NCBI GenBank assembly: GCA_024036415.1
Contig: JAMWET010000573.1
Coordinates: 558,001 to 622,000 of the forward strand
From: Prochilodus magdalenae
Lineage: Eukaryota; Chordata; Actinopteri; Characiformes; Prochilodontidae
Direction of reading: 5' to 3'
Length of the DNA: 64,000 nt
The position numbers were made by a program, and so were the translations under genes. The notes beneath the pieces were generated by a model. The model made no database searches and was not told the DNA's origin. It worked only from the letters and a program-made list of their open reading frames with translations. The stretch's first letter is position 1; every line of letters starts with the position of its first letter. Positions 1-13,600 of this stretch are shown piece after piece.

Positions 1-2538
1 TCAAATTCGACCACAATTCCCCAATGCCGGTATATATAAACCTTGTACTTAATTGTGCTAACATTTTTTATTTATTTATTTTAAAATGACTGATATTGAT
101 AGGTAGAGGATGGCAGACCATCGTTGGCCTACTTCAAACAACCAGCTTTGTTTGTACACCCCGGAAGTGGTCGTGCAATGTCTTAGACCAAATGTGGCTC
201 TTCATCTGGATGCATGTGCATGTCTATCTCTCTTCAGCAGAAACAGAGGAAGTGATTGTTCTGCAGTGTCAGAGTGCACCTGTGTTCTGTTCAGTTTTAA
301 GAAAAAAGAAACATCAGCAACTCTTGTTGGACTACTGCATGGACTTTTATACTGAAGGGCAGGGCTAGGTATGGTCAGTTTTGGGTGTTTCTGCAGTATT
401 ATTCGGACTGTGATGTCTGTGTTTATACCTTGTATTCATCATCAGTTTGCCTTTTCACTACACTTCCTGTTTATGCATAAAAGCACAACCAGATCCCCTC
501 CAGCTTAGCTTTATTCTGTATGATAGATACTTTGCTTCCCCACTCAGATGTGCATCACACCTGTGTTACACAAATGGTCACGGCAGAAGGGGAGGATTTT
601 GTGTGTTGTACTGAAGCCCTAACTGTACCTTTTTTATCTTCTAGTGTGCGCATCCTCACGACAAACTAACAGAAAAACTCTGTTAAAGGCGTTATGTGCA
701 ATGGTTTTGTATTTAAGACTCCGTAAGTCATGCAGTGTTTTCCCAGCTTTAGTATACCCAGCTGAAGTGAGAGGTGTGACCAGTCGCAAAACAGTGTGGA
801 TGCTGTCACCAGCAAAACAAATAGCTTGGCATCATATTTATCAAGCGTTTTAATTCCTTTCTCTCTTTAATTACATTTTCTACTCATTTGGGAACTGAGG
901 ATACTAATTGTTGCAGTTTTGCAAGTGGAATCACACAGGAAGACTTCACTGGCAAAAATTAAGGGATGTCCTTTTCCTCTTTGGACTGGAGAACCTGCCA
1001 TCTATTATTTCTGACGGTCTCGTTAGACAACATCACACTTTTCTAAATGTAAAATGTACTACTCAAACTACTCACCTCTGTTTTTTAACTATGTTAAAAG
1101 ATGCGTCTTTTATTTTGCCCTATGTGCTTACTTTTTTCAAATGTAACCTGCAATCACAAAATTCATCTAAATTAAAAAAATTTTTAACAGATTTATAATT
1201 AAAAAATGTTTTAACAGATTTATATGCTTTATTGTTCAAGAAACACATTATGTTTTTGTGCATACTGTGCATCTGTATACTGTACATATGCCTCTGTCTA
1301 AAATGCTCTTTTTGAGCTTTTGTGTCTTTATGCCCCACCTCCTGATGAGCTCAGTGTGCTTTGATTCGTCAAATCACCCACTGTGGTGTGACTGGTCAAG
1401 GGACAGTTGTTGATATTGTAAGCAGAGGTGGAATTGTGTCACATGGTTCACCTCCACAGGTAGGATTTGTGTTATGAGATGATGTCACCTTGTAACAGAA
1501 AAAAGTAAGGGATTCCAGTGAGGTTTTTCAGGCATTGGGCTTAATAACCGTGTGCGGTGGACAGGCGCATATTTGTGATTAGAAATCATCAGCTATAGGA
1601 TAAAATTAATTAACTGGTGTATGTACCAGCCTGTACATTGTTATCAGCGATGTTTGCTTGAAAACCTTAAGAAATAAATCCCCTCAGCACCGTGGCGCGG
1701 TGAGTAGTTAACTTAAGTGCCCTCAGTGGAGAAAATTAAACCTGCTGGACTTTTTCTCCGCCAAAAAGAAGTGCAGTAATTCCTAGTTTCCAGTTTATTT
1801 AAGGATGTGATGTGGTGTTATCCATGAAGGTCTGCCCTGCTCCTTCTTGACTTTGCAACACTAGACACAGTCAGATTCCTTGCGGATCAGACAGATTGTG
1901 TAATACACTCCAATGTCTGGACAGACCTGCTTTCACGCTAAACGTGTTCAGGGATGCGCTTTCAAACATATTATTTCCCGTCAGATGCGCTGAACAAACT
2001 TCTCCTGCAGTTTACTGAGCTCTCCACAGAGCTCTGTGCAGCAGTAAACAGTGAGTTGCGGCAGATGTGCAGGGTTATACAAAGTTCAAAACTTTTGTAC
2101 AACGATCTTTGACCATGTCAAACTAGCCTTTTGTCTGACATTTAGACTTCCTTTATGTTAACTTCTCTCTTTTTTGTTATTTCCTGGTCCTAATTTAGTT
2201 CCTCAGCAGATGCCTCAGCGAACTGATGCTTAAAAAACACATATTAGCAGGATAAAGGGTCATATCTTAGATAACATATTCGAATATCTGGTGTTGATGT
2301 GACAGAAAGATAATAATATGTAATATTGTATGCATCTGTATTTTAATCACATTAACAGTTCAGCTCTGTTGTTGTTGGCTATAAATGCAAGTTAATCACA
2401 AAGAACTGAGTAACTTTGGGAATTGGATTGTGTGTTGTAACAAAAACACCTGTTATAAAATCACCTGTAATTTAAAAATTCAGTTGAAATAACAATTTCA
2501 ATATGACAATATGACACTTTAAGGCACCGTTTGAGTTG

Positions 2539-3066
2539 ATTCCTGTCGATCCCTATCTTACATCCTTTTATCTCTTTTAGTTCTTGAGAAACAAGTAAAA
2601 GACTAAGGTTAACTCTTGTCTGGTCCTTCTCTATCACTTTCTCTTTTTCTCTTCTATGCTTTTTTTTTTAACAATCTCTGCCATGATGTCCATGCTGGAT
2701 ATAACAAGCTAGCCTTTTTTTCATACAGCAAGCATAGGAACCATAGTGTTGGTGTTGTGATGTGGTACCAAAAAGCATTTTGTAGTTTTTGGAAGAGACA
2801 TCATAAGTCCCTCCTCTGAAGTTGCATAGCAGTAATGTAGCAGGTATTCTGGACACAGAGACGCCACCCTCCCTATAATGAGGCAGTGTACCATCAAAAT
2901 GATTTTAAAGCTTTTATTTTAGGGTACTGTCTTTATAAAATGTAGCTTTACAAAGAAGAGATAAATAGAGAGTAATAGAGAGAGAGCAGACAGGTGTACA
3001 TTTCAGTCTCTTGTTTCACAAGAACTAAAAGAGATAAAAGGATGTAAGATAGGAACCGATAGGAAT
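2539..3066. mobile_element. foldback/MITE-like element with long terminal inverted repeats
   Basis: The segment beginning at 2539 (key words TATCTTACATCC, TTTTATCTCTTTTAGTTCTTG) reappears reverse-complemented at about 3008-3066. Over the outer 55 bases only a few positions differ. Weaker similarity, pyrimidine-rich, continues inward to about 130 bases per arm. The middle has no transposase frame. This layout fits a non-autonomous DNA transposon or foldback element. I do not recognise the family, and target-site duplications are not clear at the ends. Confidence 0.6.
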
Positions 3067-5869
3067 AAAAAATAAATTAATAATCTCTCATAAAACTGTC
3101 AGCAAAAGAGCTGCTGGAATGCAGGATGAAAGATAAGGAAAGACGGCAGGTGAGTAGTTTGATATAAGTGTTACAAGTGTTTCCTTTAGGACAAATGCAG
3201 GTATGTTGCCAAACTGTAGGACAAACTTTGTTAATGTGTTCTGTTCTCACAAAAACTGTTAAAAAATGGTTGGCTTGTGGATGAGAAGGGTCTGTTAGAG
3301 ATGTAAATGTCTAAGAGGGGGAACTGGTGAGACTGAGGGGAGTAGCAGCCAGCAGATGGCTGTCTGTAAACATCAGCGCCTCTGCACTCTGTCACTGCTG
3401 AAAAGCCCAGAACCACCACATATAGACTCAAGAGTAGAAAGGTCTGGGACTGTCTGTTAAATAATAGAGTTATATAAGGAGAAAGTTGAATTTTAAAAAG
3501 GTGGCAGTTTCTTATTATAGCCTCTAACCACTTTTTGCATTTCATTTTTACTTTCCTCTCTCTACTTACTGCTGTCCTGACATTATCGATCTATATAAAT
3601 CCATGTAATGCACTCACTCTGCCATGGCTAAAAGGACACAGTGCAGGCGCCGTGAACTCCTGAGCGGCATATTCAGCGTAGAACATTCTGGAAATTTGGT
3701 TAGAGGTGCATATAAAAAAGGCCCTGAAGCTGTTTCTTTAAAGGGCTTGGTGCAGCGAGGTGTGGTGAGGTGAACAGAAGCCATCTCTGTCCAGAAAACT
3801 GAATTACGTGCATAATAGCAATTGTATGTCTAGGAGGTAAAAAATCAACTTTGCTGTCCATTAAGTTGCAGTTACTTCAGAAGTGTACCATATTACTGTC
3901 CATCAAATTCACTGAATATTAAGAGACTTATATTACCCTAAATTGTGTTACATCCATTTGATTATCTATACGCTCTTCCAGCATTATTAGTGCTGATTCA
4001 CAAGCAAATGGTTTGACTATGTCAGCTGCTCATGAGGTTGAATATTACACCACAAATGTGGATTTGTTTATTTAACTCAGTCATGGTTGAAGGCCTCTTT
4101 TTGTAGGCTGTTTAACTGTCTGCAAAGTGGTCTTGTAAAAGTTCTCAGCAACATTTATTCCAGTCTCATTTGGTAGCCTCTGTCCTTCTGCACTCACTGT
4201 TCAAAAGCAGTAATTCCCAGAATGTTTGCTAAAGCTATTTATAGTGAAGTCACTTCAAATATGAGAGACGAACTTCACATGCTTCATGTTTGAGATGAGA
4301 AGCATTGAAACTAAAGCATGTGTTGTTATTATTTCTTGATGTAGGTAGGCCCAAAGATCCATTTGTCCCATAAAATTTCCCTGCTGTTCTGCGTATGGTT
4401 TACAAATTGTGAAAGTCTAATTGATGTTGTCAAAAGACAGCGCACTGTTGTTAATCTTTACTTAATCTTCATTGTTGCTCATGTTCATTTAATTAGCACC
4501 ATTTAGGGAATTATTATCCGGAGTCTGGTTTACCAGACGAAACCGTAGAGCGATTATTACTTCAGTCATACTTAAATCTAGTTGAATACATCTTCTTTGT
4601 GTTATGCAGTAATCTGTAGTTCAAGCTTGCATCCCTTAGCCTCATTGCTTTGTCATTACAATTGTAAATATTTTCCGAGTTCATTAGTGTTTTGATATGT
4701 AGACAGCATGCATAACGCAAATTCAATGTGCAAACACTGGAACTCCCTGTGGTGTCAACCAGTCTTGACTGCTAGCCTAACCACTATACTGTAGGTCAAT
4801 AGATAAAACCAAGATAGCACTAATGGGACTTCTACTGCAGCTACTGAATAAATTCAGCTCAGCACAAAATGGACACCAAAACCAAGTGCTATACCAGTTC
4901 AGCCAGAGAAAGGCAGAATTAAGGCAAGATATCTAGATGGCTCCGGAGCTATCCCGCTAACTGTAACTTTTAGCTTGTTGTTCTTCTTCTTGTAATGACA
5001 ATTCAAAGACAATAACGATTATATGGCAATTTGGCTCCCTAGCAATAACATTAGCTCCTAGTATTAGTTCTATGTAGAAAAGAGCTGCCATTTAAAATAC
5101 ACCAAATACACAGCCAGGCCAAAAGAAAGGTTTTGGCTAGAATATGCAACATCACAGGATTTATTTCCATCCACAATTGCATACATTATTGACCAAAATC
5201 TTGTATTAATGACTGAAGAGTCAAATAACTCTGTACAAGCTTCAGTTTCAATAATGCACTAATCAGTTACAGTCATTTCAGCTTCTCCTTAATTGTTCTT
5301 TGCGTGATGCAGTCCAAAAATGTGGCTTTTCTGAAAAGAGAGAAAATGACTCACTACATCAGTTAGTGTCAAAAGAAGCATTGTAAGCTGAAAGGTATTC
5401 CTCACTGCAGGCTCTTAAGTATGTACTAATTAAATCCAAATGATGACAGGAAATGTAGTTGTTTTTCAATAGTCCCTCCCTAGACAGAGACAGCATCAAA
5501 TCCATGACTTCAAAATCACACTCTACTATATGCTACTACAACCTGCTTTGAGGGGTAAGTAGACATGCCTACAAAAGATTTTGTACAGCAACACTTAAGT
5601 GTTTCAATTTGATCAAAGTTATCATCCCTTAAATTCTGACAATGTTAAGAAACAATCTATTGGTTATGGTTTCATGTAAGATCAGATGTTGGCTTGATCT
5701 TAAGATGTATTTATATATAGCACATTTAATATAGTATGTTATATGCCAAAATATGTTTTTTGGAGTCATGCCAAAGAGGAACTACCTTTGAATTACCAAA
5801 GTAAATTTTTGAGCATCTCCAAAGCATTTATAGTGGCCCTTTAAAATAAACTGCTATGATCAGTTTAGC

Positions 5870-5996
5870 GCTTCAGAAAGGTTCTAAAATGGTTCCTTCT
5901 TTGGACATACCTTATAGGAAACACGTATAATTGGTACAGAATTGGTACCTTGTTTTTCTATGGCATCGTGCCACAGAACCCATTATTTTTTAGAGT
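5870..5996. repeat. possible decayed interspersed repeat
   Basis: A short stretch with AAAGGTTCT and GGTTCC words at the left and AGAACCCATT plus a T-rich end at the right, giving a loosely inverted arrangement. Similar GGTTCT/AGAACC-rich segments occur at about 50530-50660 and 62715-63120. The family is unknown to me. Confidence 0.3.
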
Positions 5997-6479
5997 ATTG
6001 CCCTCTAATAAGTGAAGCAATTTTAACACTACGATGATTTTAGGAATGTTGGCCTCATGCTCCTGATCTGCAATTTCTCAGAACAGACTCGAGACGGTCA
6101 CCAGGCTTGACTTTTAAGCGTAAATGGTCAGGACATTCCCTGAAACCATGCCTCAGGGCGTCGGGAGCACAGAGGCATACCTGAGAGTGCCATGAAAATC
6201 AGGAGGTGTGTCTGCTGCACATGGTTCAAAGTCATTCAGGTCAGTGGGTTCTTCTTGAGTCTGATGCTGGTAAGGGGACACAGGGCGGGGAGATGGAGGG
6301 TTGCAGGGGGGGAGCCAAAGTCAGAGCTGAGGAAGGAGGAGAAATCAGAGGAGGTGGTGGAGCAGAGGGAGAGAGAGGGAGCTCGAAAATTGAAGCGAGC
6401 ATCAGGAGGGAGCGGGGATGGTAAACGGCTGCTGTGATCTTTTCTGAAGCGTTGCTTGTTCACCTCTCATCCTCAAGCA

Positions 6480-6605
6480 GGGGCTAAACAGCAGGGGGCG
6501 TAGGGAGCAGATCCAGCTGGGTATGTGGGATTACAAATCTCTGCCACCTCTCTGATTTCTGCAACGGAGTGCGGCAATTCTGCACGACAGCCGTTCGTCC
6601 ATGAA
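6480..6605 (+). other. possible non-coding 5' exon of gper1
   Basis: The GC-rich patch ends in a strong donor (ATGAA|GTAAGTGC, intron from 6606). A matching acceptor with a long pyrimidine tract (CTCACTAG) precedes the gper1 coding exon at 8585. GPER1 genes usually have non-coding 5' exons spliced to one coding exon, so a 2-kb intron here is plausible. The left edge of the exon is a guess, and no coding potential is seen. Confidence 0.3.
6488..6501 (+). promoter_or_regulatory. CTCF-like motif (ACAGCAGGGGGCGT)
   Basis: The sequence matches the core of the vertebrate CTCF recognition motif (CCASYAGRKGGCRS) at nearly every position. It lies in a locally GC-rich patch (6230-6600) just before a consensus splice donor at 6606, so it may mark the promoter or insulator side of gper1. 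Occupancy cannot be seen from sequence. Confidence 0.4.
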
Positions 6606-8584
6606 GTAAGTGCATCTCTTTCTGGCTGTTGAACTGGTTTGTAAGAGTTAGCTCAGGTATGAACGTTCGGTAAAAGTTTGGGATGAAGGCTGGTGAAGTG
6701 TGAATGTTAAAAGCACAGCAAACTGTAGCCCAACTCTGGTCAGTTCATATAGAGAGTATAACTTTATTATCACAGTAAGATTATTGGCTAGAAAGGAATG
6801 GAAATGATTTAAGCGAATTATGAATTGTACGCTTCCAATGTATTTTGACAGTGAGTTACAATAGGTGGAATACATTTGATGTATATAGGTAGAGCTTAGA
6901 TGCCTCTTTATTAATGTCTGAAGATTATCATCAATAATACTGAAAACTGTGAAACAGCAGCATTTAAACTCATGTCATCATGTCGTACCGTACGTCTTGC
7001 ACCTGTGACAAGGCGGTGCAGAGACTCTGGTGAGAATATTCTCAGGATTGCAGGAGCATCATTGCTTTTGGTTTGGAAATACTAGGAATAGTTGTTGGTG
7101 TAAAGAATAATTATACCAACTGTATTAATAGTTCAGCCATCAAGATGTTCAACATCCCTTTCACCAAAGCTTGATTTACGTTGCTACAACCTATATGCTT
7201 TGCCCGCACTAATTAAATGAAGCTCACTTATTATAACCATTGAATATGATATCTCAGTTTCTTCAAAAGGTTTGCGGATGTCGTTCAAGTCAAAGTAAAC
7301 TGTGCTTGTTAAAGTTTATTATAGCAATACTTCAAACAATTAGATCAAACGGTTTCCCTTGTCGTCATTCTCTGAAATTCTGGCCAACCATCTGTGTATG
7401 TCTGAAAATAAGTGGTCTAATTTTGGTAAGCTGGCAGCACGTCTTTGCCTTTTCTGCCTCATGTTGACCAATTTTACTGGGAACCTGATCCCTAAGCCTG
7501 TAAAAGGTCATATCATTTACAAACGTCCCAGGTGGACGACCATACGTTGTGTGTAAATCCCATGCCATTCATACATTAACATGCAATTTCTTTTACAAGG
7601 CTTTTTTTGGAATTTGTGCAGCCTTTTTTTCTGATTAAAATTTGGTGCGTACATGCAGGGCTGGTGAGTTATAGCTGTCAAAGCGTGTGTTTTATGGGCA
7701 GGGCATTAATATTTCACAGGTTTCCTCTGTGGGGAAGCAGCAGACTCAGGGGCTCCCACTAAAGGTCAAGGTTCTCTCTGCCACACCTTATTATCATTTT
7801 CATTAGGACAATACTTTTGCATCTTTGATGATATTATTCAAGGCAATCACAAAGGAAAAGAAGAGTAGCAAGAGACTCCGCCCTCCAGCCGAGATATATA
7901 AGTTATAGGTGTTAGAAGAGCTGTTATAATGTAATTATGGCTAGCATTGGGACATGTGTTGTCTGGTCTTCAGCTCTGTTTCCTACACATAAAGTGAAAA
8001 TGATGTAATGCATTTTTGTATTTGCCACTTATGATACAAAAAATAAACAATAATTAATGTACTATAAAAATAATATTTCCTTTACTATACATAATTAAAA
8101 AAAAAAAAAAAACTTTTGAAAGGATGCTGTTCATATCTATCAAGCTGCTTCGTAATTGTAGTCTGTGCCTGGATTCTCTCTGGATTTCCAACCAGCTCTT
8201 CAATGCATCTGTTTAAGTGCTTTCTTTGCATTTTAATTTTCGGCAAGCAACATCTTCACCAAGGGGCTTGCAGGTGACTAAGACAAAAATGGTTTCCAGT
8301 AGCATCAAAGTTAAAGGCACATTGTCATAATTACAATGTAGAGTCACTCTTACAGGGTAGATACACTAAGCCAAGGATACTATAACTGATGTTACGTGGT
8401 AAGAAAGCGTAATTAAAAAGTATCAAAGAATATTGATTACACCTAAGTGACCATACAGAGATGGGGGAAAGACTGATGCCATGCAAAGCACAGGAACAAG
8501 GTACTTGATATTTGTCTTCACTTGTAATTACTTTTTTCTCTGCTCTCTCTCTCTCTCTCTTTCCCCCTCCCTTTTTCTCACTAG

Positions 8585-9053
8585 ATTAGGTGTCACAGTA
8601 ATAGCGTCATCGGCTGCCGCTTGGTGAATAATCATGCCCGTGGACTGGAAGAGGCAAAGCAAAGCTGGAATTAAAACGTGTGAAGAACAAAGTGTGCAAA
8701 AGAAGAAGCAGGAAAGGCACGACCCCTAGAGAGAGACCCCTTCGCGTTTGGCGCCATGGATCACACAAGTCCAGGCAGCCTCCACAGATGAGAGGACTGC
8801 ACAGCAACATGGAGGTGCTTATTGGCCTGTCTTCACACCGCTGTCCTGTCTCAAGAAGCAAATCCCTCAGGACACTGTTTCGTAATCCTGAGTTCTCCGT
8901 ATTGTAAGATTTGATGGCTAATAATGACAAGTGTGGCCTAAATGAGTAGTCCTTCCAACACTGTGAGCTGGGCGCACACTCAAATGCAGTATGCAGCGCT
9001 AGCAAAGCATGTGACTTATGATCCAGAGCATTCAGTTCAGAGACTCTGTCAGT
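8585..9053 (+). other. gper1: gper1 5' leader with upstream ATGs
   Basis: The segment between the likely acceptor (AG at 8583-8584) and the receptor start holds several upstream ATGs. One at 8634 opens a 31-codon frame ending in TAG. Another at 8680 opens a 75-codon frame ending at 8907. An in-frame ATG at 9018 lies 12 codons before the chosen start in a poor context. None of the leader frames resembles a known protein. Confidence 0.4.
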
Positions 9054-10106
9054 ATGGAAGAGCAGACAACCACTCTGATTCAGATTTATGGGAACAGCAC
9101 TGAGCACTTAAATGCATCATTTGACTACAACTCGACAGATCTGAAGGAGAATTCGGACACCTATGAGTTTTATATCATTGGCCTTTTCCTCTCCTGCCTG
9201 TATACGATCTTACTCTTCCCCATTGGCTTCATTGGGAACATCCTCATACTGGTGGTCAATCTGAACCACAGGGAGAAGATGACCATCCCTGACCTCTACT
9301 TTATTAACCTGGCAGTGGCAGATCTCATCTTAGTGGCTGATTCCCTCATTGAAGTCTTTAACCTGAACGAGAAGTACTACGACTATGCCATCCTTTGCAC
9401 TTTCATGTCTCTTTTCCTGCAGGTCAACATGTATAGCAGCATCTTTTTCCTGACATGGATGAGCTTTGACCGCTATGTGGCTCTGGCCAACTCTATGAGC
9501 AGCAGACCCTTGCGCACAATGCAGCATGCCAAGCTCAGCTGCAGCCTCATCTGGATGGCCTCCATCCTGGCCACCCTACTCCCCTTTACCATTGTGCAGA
9601 CACAACACACGGGTGAGGTGCACTTCTGCTTCGCTAACGTCTTCGAGATCCAGTGGCTGGAGGTAACCATCGGCTTCCTGGTGCCCTTCTCCATCATTGG
9701 CCTGTGCTACTCTTTGATCGTGCGCATCCTTATGCGGGCTCAGAAGCACAGGGGCCTGTGGCCGCGGCGGCAGAAGGCTCTGCGAATGATCGTGGTGGTG
9801 GTGCTGGTGTTTTTCATCTGTTGGCTGCCTGAGAACGTCTTCATTAGCATTCAACTGCTTCAGGGCACTTCACAGCGCAGTGCCACCACCCTGTGGCATG
9901 ACTATCCGCTGACCGGGCATATTGTCAACTTGGCTGCCTTCTCTAACAGCTGCTTGAACCCTATTATCTACAGCTTCCTGGGAGAGACCTTCCGAGACAA
10001 GCTGCGGCTCTTTGTGAAGCAGAAGGCCAGTTGGTCTGTGGTTTATCGCTTTTGCCACCACACACTGGATCTCAACATCCCTGTCAGGAGTGAGTCTGAG
10101 GTGTAG
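9054..10106 (+). CDS. gper1: G protein-coupled estrogen receptor 1
   Basis: This is a seven-transmembrane class A receptor for estradiol at the plasma and internal membranes, coupling mainly to Gs and EGFR transactivation in known vertebrates. The single exon encodes 350 residues, close to the usual length of about 350-375. Visible features are N-glycosylation sequons at N14, N20 and N26, TM1 near residues 41-65, FDRY at the end of TM3, CWLPEN in TM6, NPIIY in TM7, and a C-terminal SEV that fits a class I PDZ ligand. I chose the ATG at 9054 because it has A at -3 and G at +4 and gives the N terminus MEEQTT expected of fish GPER1. An in-frame ATG at 9018 has a weak context. An AATAAA at 10560-10565 is a likely polyadenylation signal. 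The family identity is secure. Confidence 0.97.
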   Translation: MEEQTTTLIQIYGNSTEHLNASFDYNSTDLKENSDTYEFYIIGLFLSCLYTILLFPIGFIGNILILVVNLNHREKMTIPDLYFINLAVADLILVADSLIEVFNLNEKYYDYAILCTFMSLFLQVNMYSSIFFLTWMSFDRYVALANSMSSRPLRTMQHAKLSCSLIWMASILATLLPFTIVQTQHTGEVHFCFANVFEIQWLEVTIGFLVPFSIIGLCYSLIVRILMRAQKHRGLWPRRQKALRMIVVVVLVFFICWLPENVFISIQLLQGTSQRSATTLWHDYPLTGHIVNLAAFSNSCLNPIIYSFLGETFRDKLRLFVKQKASWSVVYRFCHHTLDLNIPVRSESEV

Positions 10107-10559
10107 GGCTAAATGAAGTCCTGGCGGTGAAGAAACGATTGCCTTGAACATCTTAAGAGATGTGAAGAAGAACCTTGGGAAAGTTCTTCGGTCAGAACTG
10201 CCTGAGCTTCTCGGAACGAAGTCAGTCTGAAACTGCATATGCAACAGGGATATGGTGGAGACATGTACCCACCTACTGACCTAGGGGTGCACAGCTTAGC
10301 TTACAAAAGCAAGGGCAGAAGATGAACCATGTTTGGTTTATATCCAGCAGAGTGTAATCAATGCTCAGTGGAATGAATACAAGGATTATTCAGGGTAATT
10401 CTTTGCAAAGATGTTGACATAATGGATTAAATAGCAAAGAAACAATGACCTGTTTTTCTAAAAGTAAACTTTATAGATAACGAAAACATATAATGTATCA
10501 AAGCGACGACTTTTATACTCCAGGATGACTGTGCTCAGTGAGCCCATGGTAAGGGAACA

Positions 10560-10565
10560 AATAAA
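10560..10565 (+). terminator. gper1 polyadenylation signal AATAAA
   Basis: Canonical AATAAA about 450 bases after the gper1 stop. It is the first such hexamer in a plausible 3' UTR. Cleavage has not been shown. Confidence 0.45.
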
Positions 10566-10689
10566 AAAGACATCAAGTGCCCTGTAATTCATTTCTCCTC
10601 TGCCTCTTTCAGGTACATAGTCTTCAGGTAACTGTTGCACTATCCTCCTTGTCATCATATTTTTGTTTCTTAAAAAAGTGACTTGCCTT

Positions 10690-13600
10690 GCTGCCTTAAA
10701 GTATTAAAGATGCCATAGGGTGCATTTATTCAGCATTATTCTCTGTTTCTACTTTGTTGTAGGTATGTGACTGAAAAAATGCCCAGATGTGGTTTTACAA
10801 GCCCATTCAAAACCTATGATTTGGCCTTAGAATAGAATTAGCTCATAAATAATTTGATGAGCTCTGACCACAACAATGACATGGAATAGACATAGACAGA
10901 AAAATAAATCGAACCTCTGTGTAAATTAGCTAGGTCATCAAAACTATTTATGTGCCTGGTAAAATGTACTAGAAATGTGTGAGAGAAAGAGAGAGAGAGT
11001 GAGAGAGCGAGGGCAATTGTAATTGCACACGAAACAAGAATGTGCATGAAATGTATTGGCTGATATTATATACATTACAAATGTGTTCCAGTGCACTAAA
11101 TACAAGAACTGTATAGTAATTTTGTACTCCCATTTAAGAATTAAATATACTTTAAGGTACTGAAAATGTACTTTGATAAGTATTTAATATGTACTTAAGT
11201 ATATTTAAATGAATCTTAGTGGTGTCTCAAAATAATACAGTTAAGTACAATTAGCTGTATTTAGTTATATTTAAGGTTTATAGCACTAATGATGTATGTT
11301 AAGCATACCAAGTACATAGTATATTGGAACTTGCACACTTTCAGTACATAACTTTCAGAGTATACAAAGTATACTTAAGTTACTTTTCACTTAAGTAGCT
11401 ATGCTAACATCAGTTACCTGAAACTTGCTAACGTTACCTACACTAGCTGTTTGCTTTCATTCTCAGCAACAGCACAAAGTAATTTAAAATTGTTACTCAC
11501 TATGAACTGAACCTTGCTTCAGTCGGTCAAATTCTGTGTGAAGCCTACTCAATGCTGTCCAAGTTTTAAGAAACTGTTCAGAATTAAATGCGCAGAGCAA
11601 ATCAACATCTTTTCATTAAAGATGCACAGGATTTTGTTAGAGATGTAGGTGCTAAAGTTGGATTCTTGTTCTCAGCTTGTTTTGAGGATTTTCTGTTCCA
11701 CCATAATGCTGCTGTTACATCCTGCTGCCTGTACATATTGCAGCATTTAAGGTGGAATGTAACATTTGATTAAGATGCTGGAGAATACAAACCAGTTTCA
11801 GCCATGTTTAGGCATGATCATTTAACATGCTCGGTGACTGTTCAGTTATTAATGTAAGGTATAAAAAGTGACAGTACAGCTATTTTTGTTACTGTTGCTC
11901 TGTTGTCAAATGTAAATTTTGGCTCATAAATATTACTAGGTTACGATTATTAATAGGATTAACAGCTTAGGATTTTAGAATCACCCCCTTTTTGTAAAAG
12001 GAAGGATTTGTATTTGAAGGAGAAACCAATGTTCAAGGTTAATGATATGTCAGTTCCATATTTTGAAATTCATTCAGAATTTGAAGACAACCAGGCTACT
12101 TATTTACTTTTTTTTGTTTAAACATTAATTTTTTTACGGTGTAGTGTCTCACACTGGCACTTGGTAATGTTACTACAACATACAACATGACCATCATATA
12201 TTTCTAGACTGCCGTATATATTTTGTAAGATCATTTTTGGTTTTGCTGAGTAAAGAAAGTACAGTAAAACAGCAAACATGAGAACTGGCTAATAGGAGAA
12301 CTGTCAGACCCAATCTTCAGCACTTGTTCATTCACATACTTTCCCACACTCTCTACTGTAAAAACCATAAAAAATGTTTGAACCACCTAAGTTCATTTGG
12401 AGTTCACTGCCCACCTAAGTTTGACATGAGCTACGCCTCCAAGTAAATTTGGGTTAAGTAAACAGCATTAGGAGGATTACAGCTCAGAGGTGTTATCGAT
12501 TCTAACCGCAGGTGTTGGCTCCTGTTTATCAGGGGTAGGGATGGGGAGAGGTTACGTGCGGAAGACAAGAAGCAGTGTAAACACATTATTCCAGACTTTA
12601 CTAAGCCATCTAACAGCGCTCCATCAGTGGTGTTTATTCAGTCCAGTGGTCTCAGTCATGCCTTGGTCTATTTACTTATCTGTGTCATTCCAACAACAAG
12701 AATACATAGTACATATATGTGTGTGTGTGTGTTTAGAACTAATTTTAATTGCCCTGTGGATGACAACAAATTTACGAATGTAAAATTTAAGTCTTGAACT
12801 TGAAGGTACAGGGTATGGTCGTTCAATGGTGTGCAGTCAGTAAATCGCTGCGACTGTAATCAAGCCCTCCTGGTTTCAATTGGTCAGACTTTGGTTGGAA
12901 CTAATCTGTAAAGGGCAGTAAATCTCCAGGAGCAGAAAAGAGAGAGCGAGGTCTGATTAGAGATGGAATAGAAGGGGGGATAGAAGGGGGCCCTACGGAC
13001 CAATTTGAGAACCGCTATGTTTCTCTGCTGTTAGCTGCTTTAACCTGCAGGCTCTACTCCAGAGATTTCCTGACTATTGGAACAGAAACTACACAGTGAC
13101 ACTGTATCAAAAGTGGGAATCAAGCCATTTTCTCCACCTCTCACAAATATACATTGAGATGACCACTCAATGCCATAGATAGCAGAAATGTACAGTGTGT
13201 TCTTTCCCATGGAAACCAGACTGAGAAAACAAATAAGAATGCAAGAAGTCATAAATAACCCTGGGGGGTTCATCGTATTTGTTTTTAATGATTATTCCCT
13301 TTCAGCTCTTACATATCATAGAACCAATCTCCACTCCACATGCAAATAATCATGTGCTACTGTACACATCCAAGAGTCTTGAAGATAAATACAAAGTGTT
13401 GAAATATAAGGAAAAACTTTAGCACATCTTATAATGATCATGATAAAACACTGTTTTACTCATCAGTAAAAATGATGTGTGTGGTCAAATTTCTATTAGT
13501 ACAGCCACAAACACAAACAAATGATCACTGGGGTCGGATTACAGACTACAGTAATCGACCAACTGGAATGCTGTTTGAGCCAGCTGTCTTTGTAATTGAA

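Larger units (their letters stand above)
1..6480. other. non-coding stretch upstream of gper1
   Basis: No open frame here resembles a known protein family, and the short frames lack splice context. The stretch is AT-rich. It contains a foldback element at 2539-3066 (listed separately) and a possible decayed repeat around 5870-5996, marked by several copies of GGTTCT/AGAACC. The first 0.9 kb could be the 3' UTR of a gene to the left, but nothing proves it. Confidence 0.5.

Noticed and set aside
96..368. Two overlapping frames of 81-90 codons at the left edge
   Set aside because: No family similarity; possibly 3' UTR of an unseen gene.
8607..9107. 166-codon minus-strand frame over the gper1 leader
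   Set aside because: Antisense to gper1 5' sequence, with no recognisable domain.
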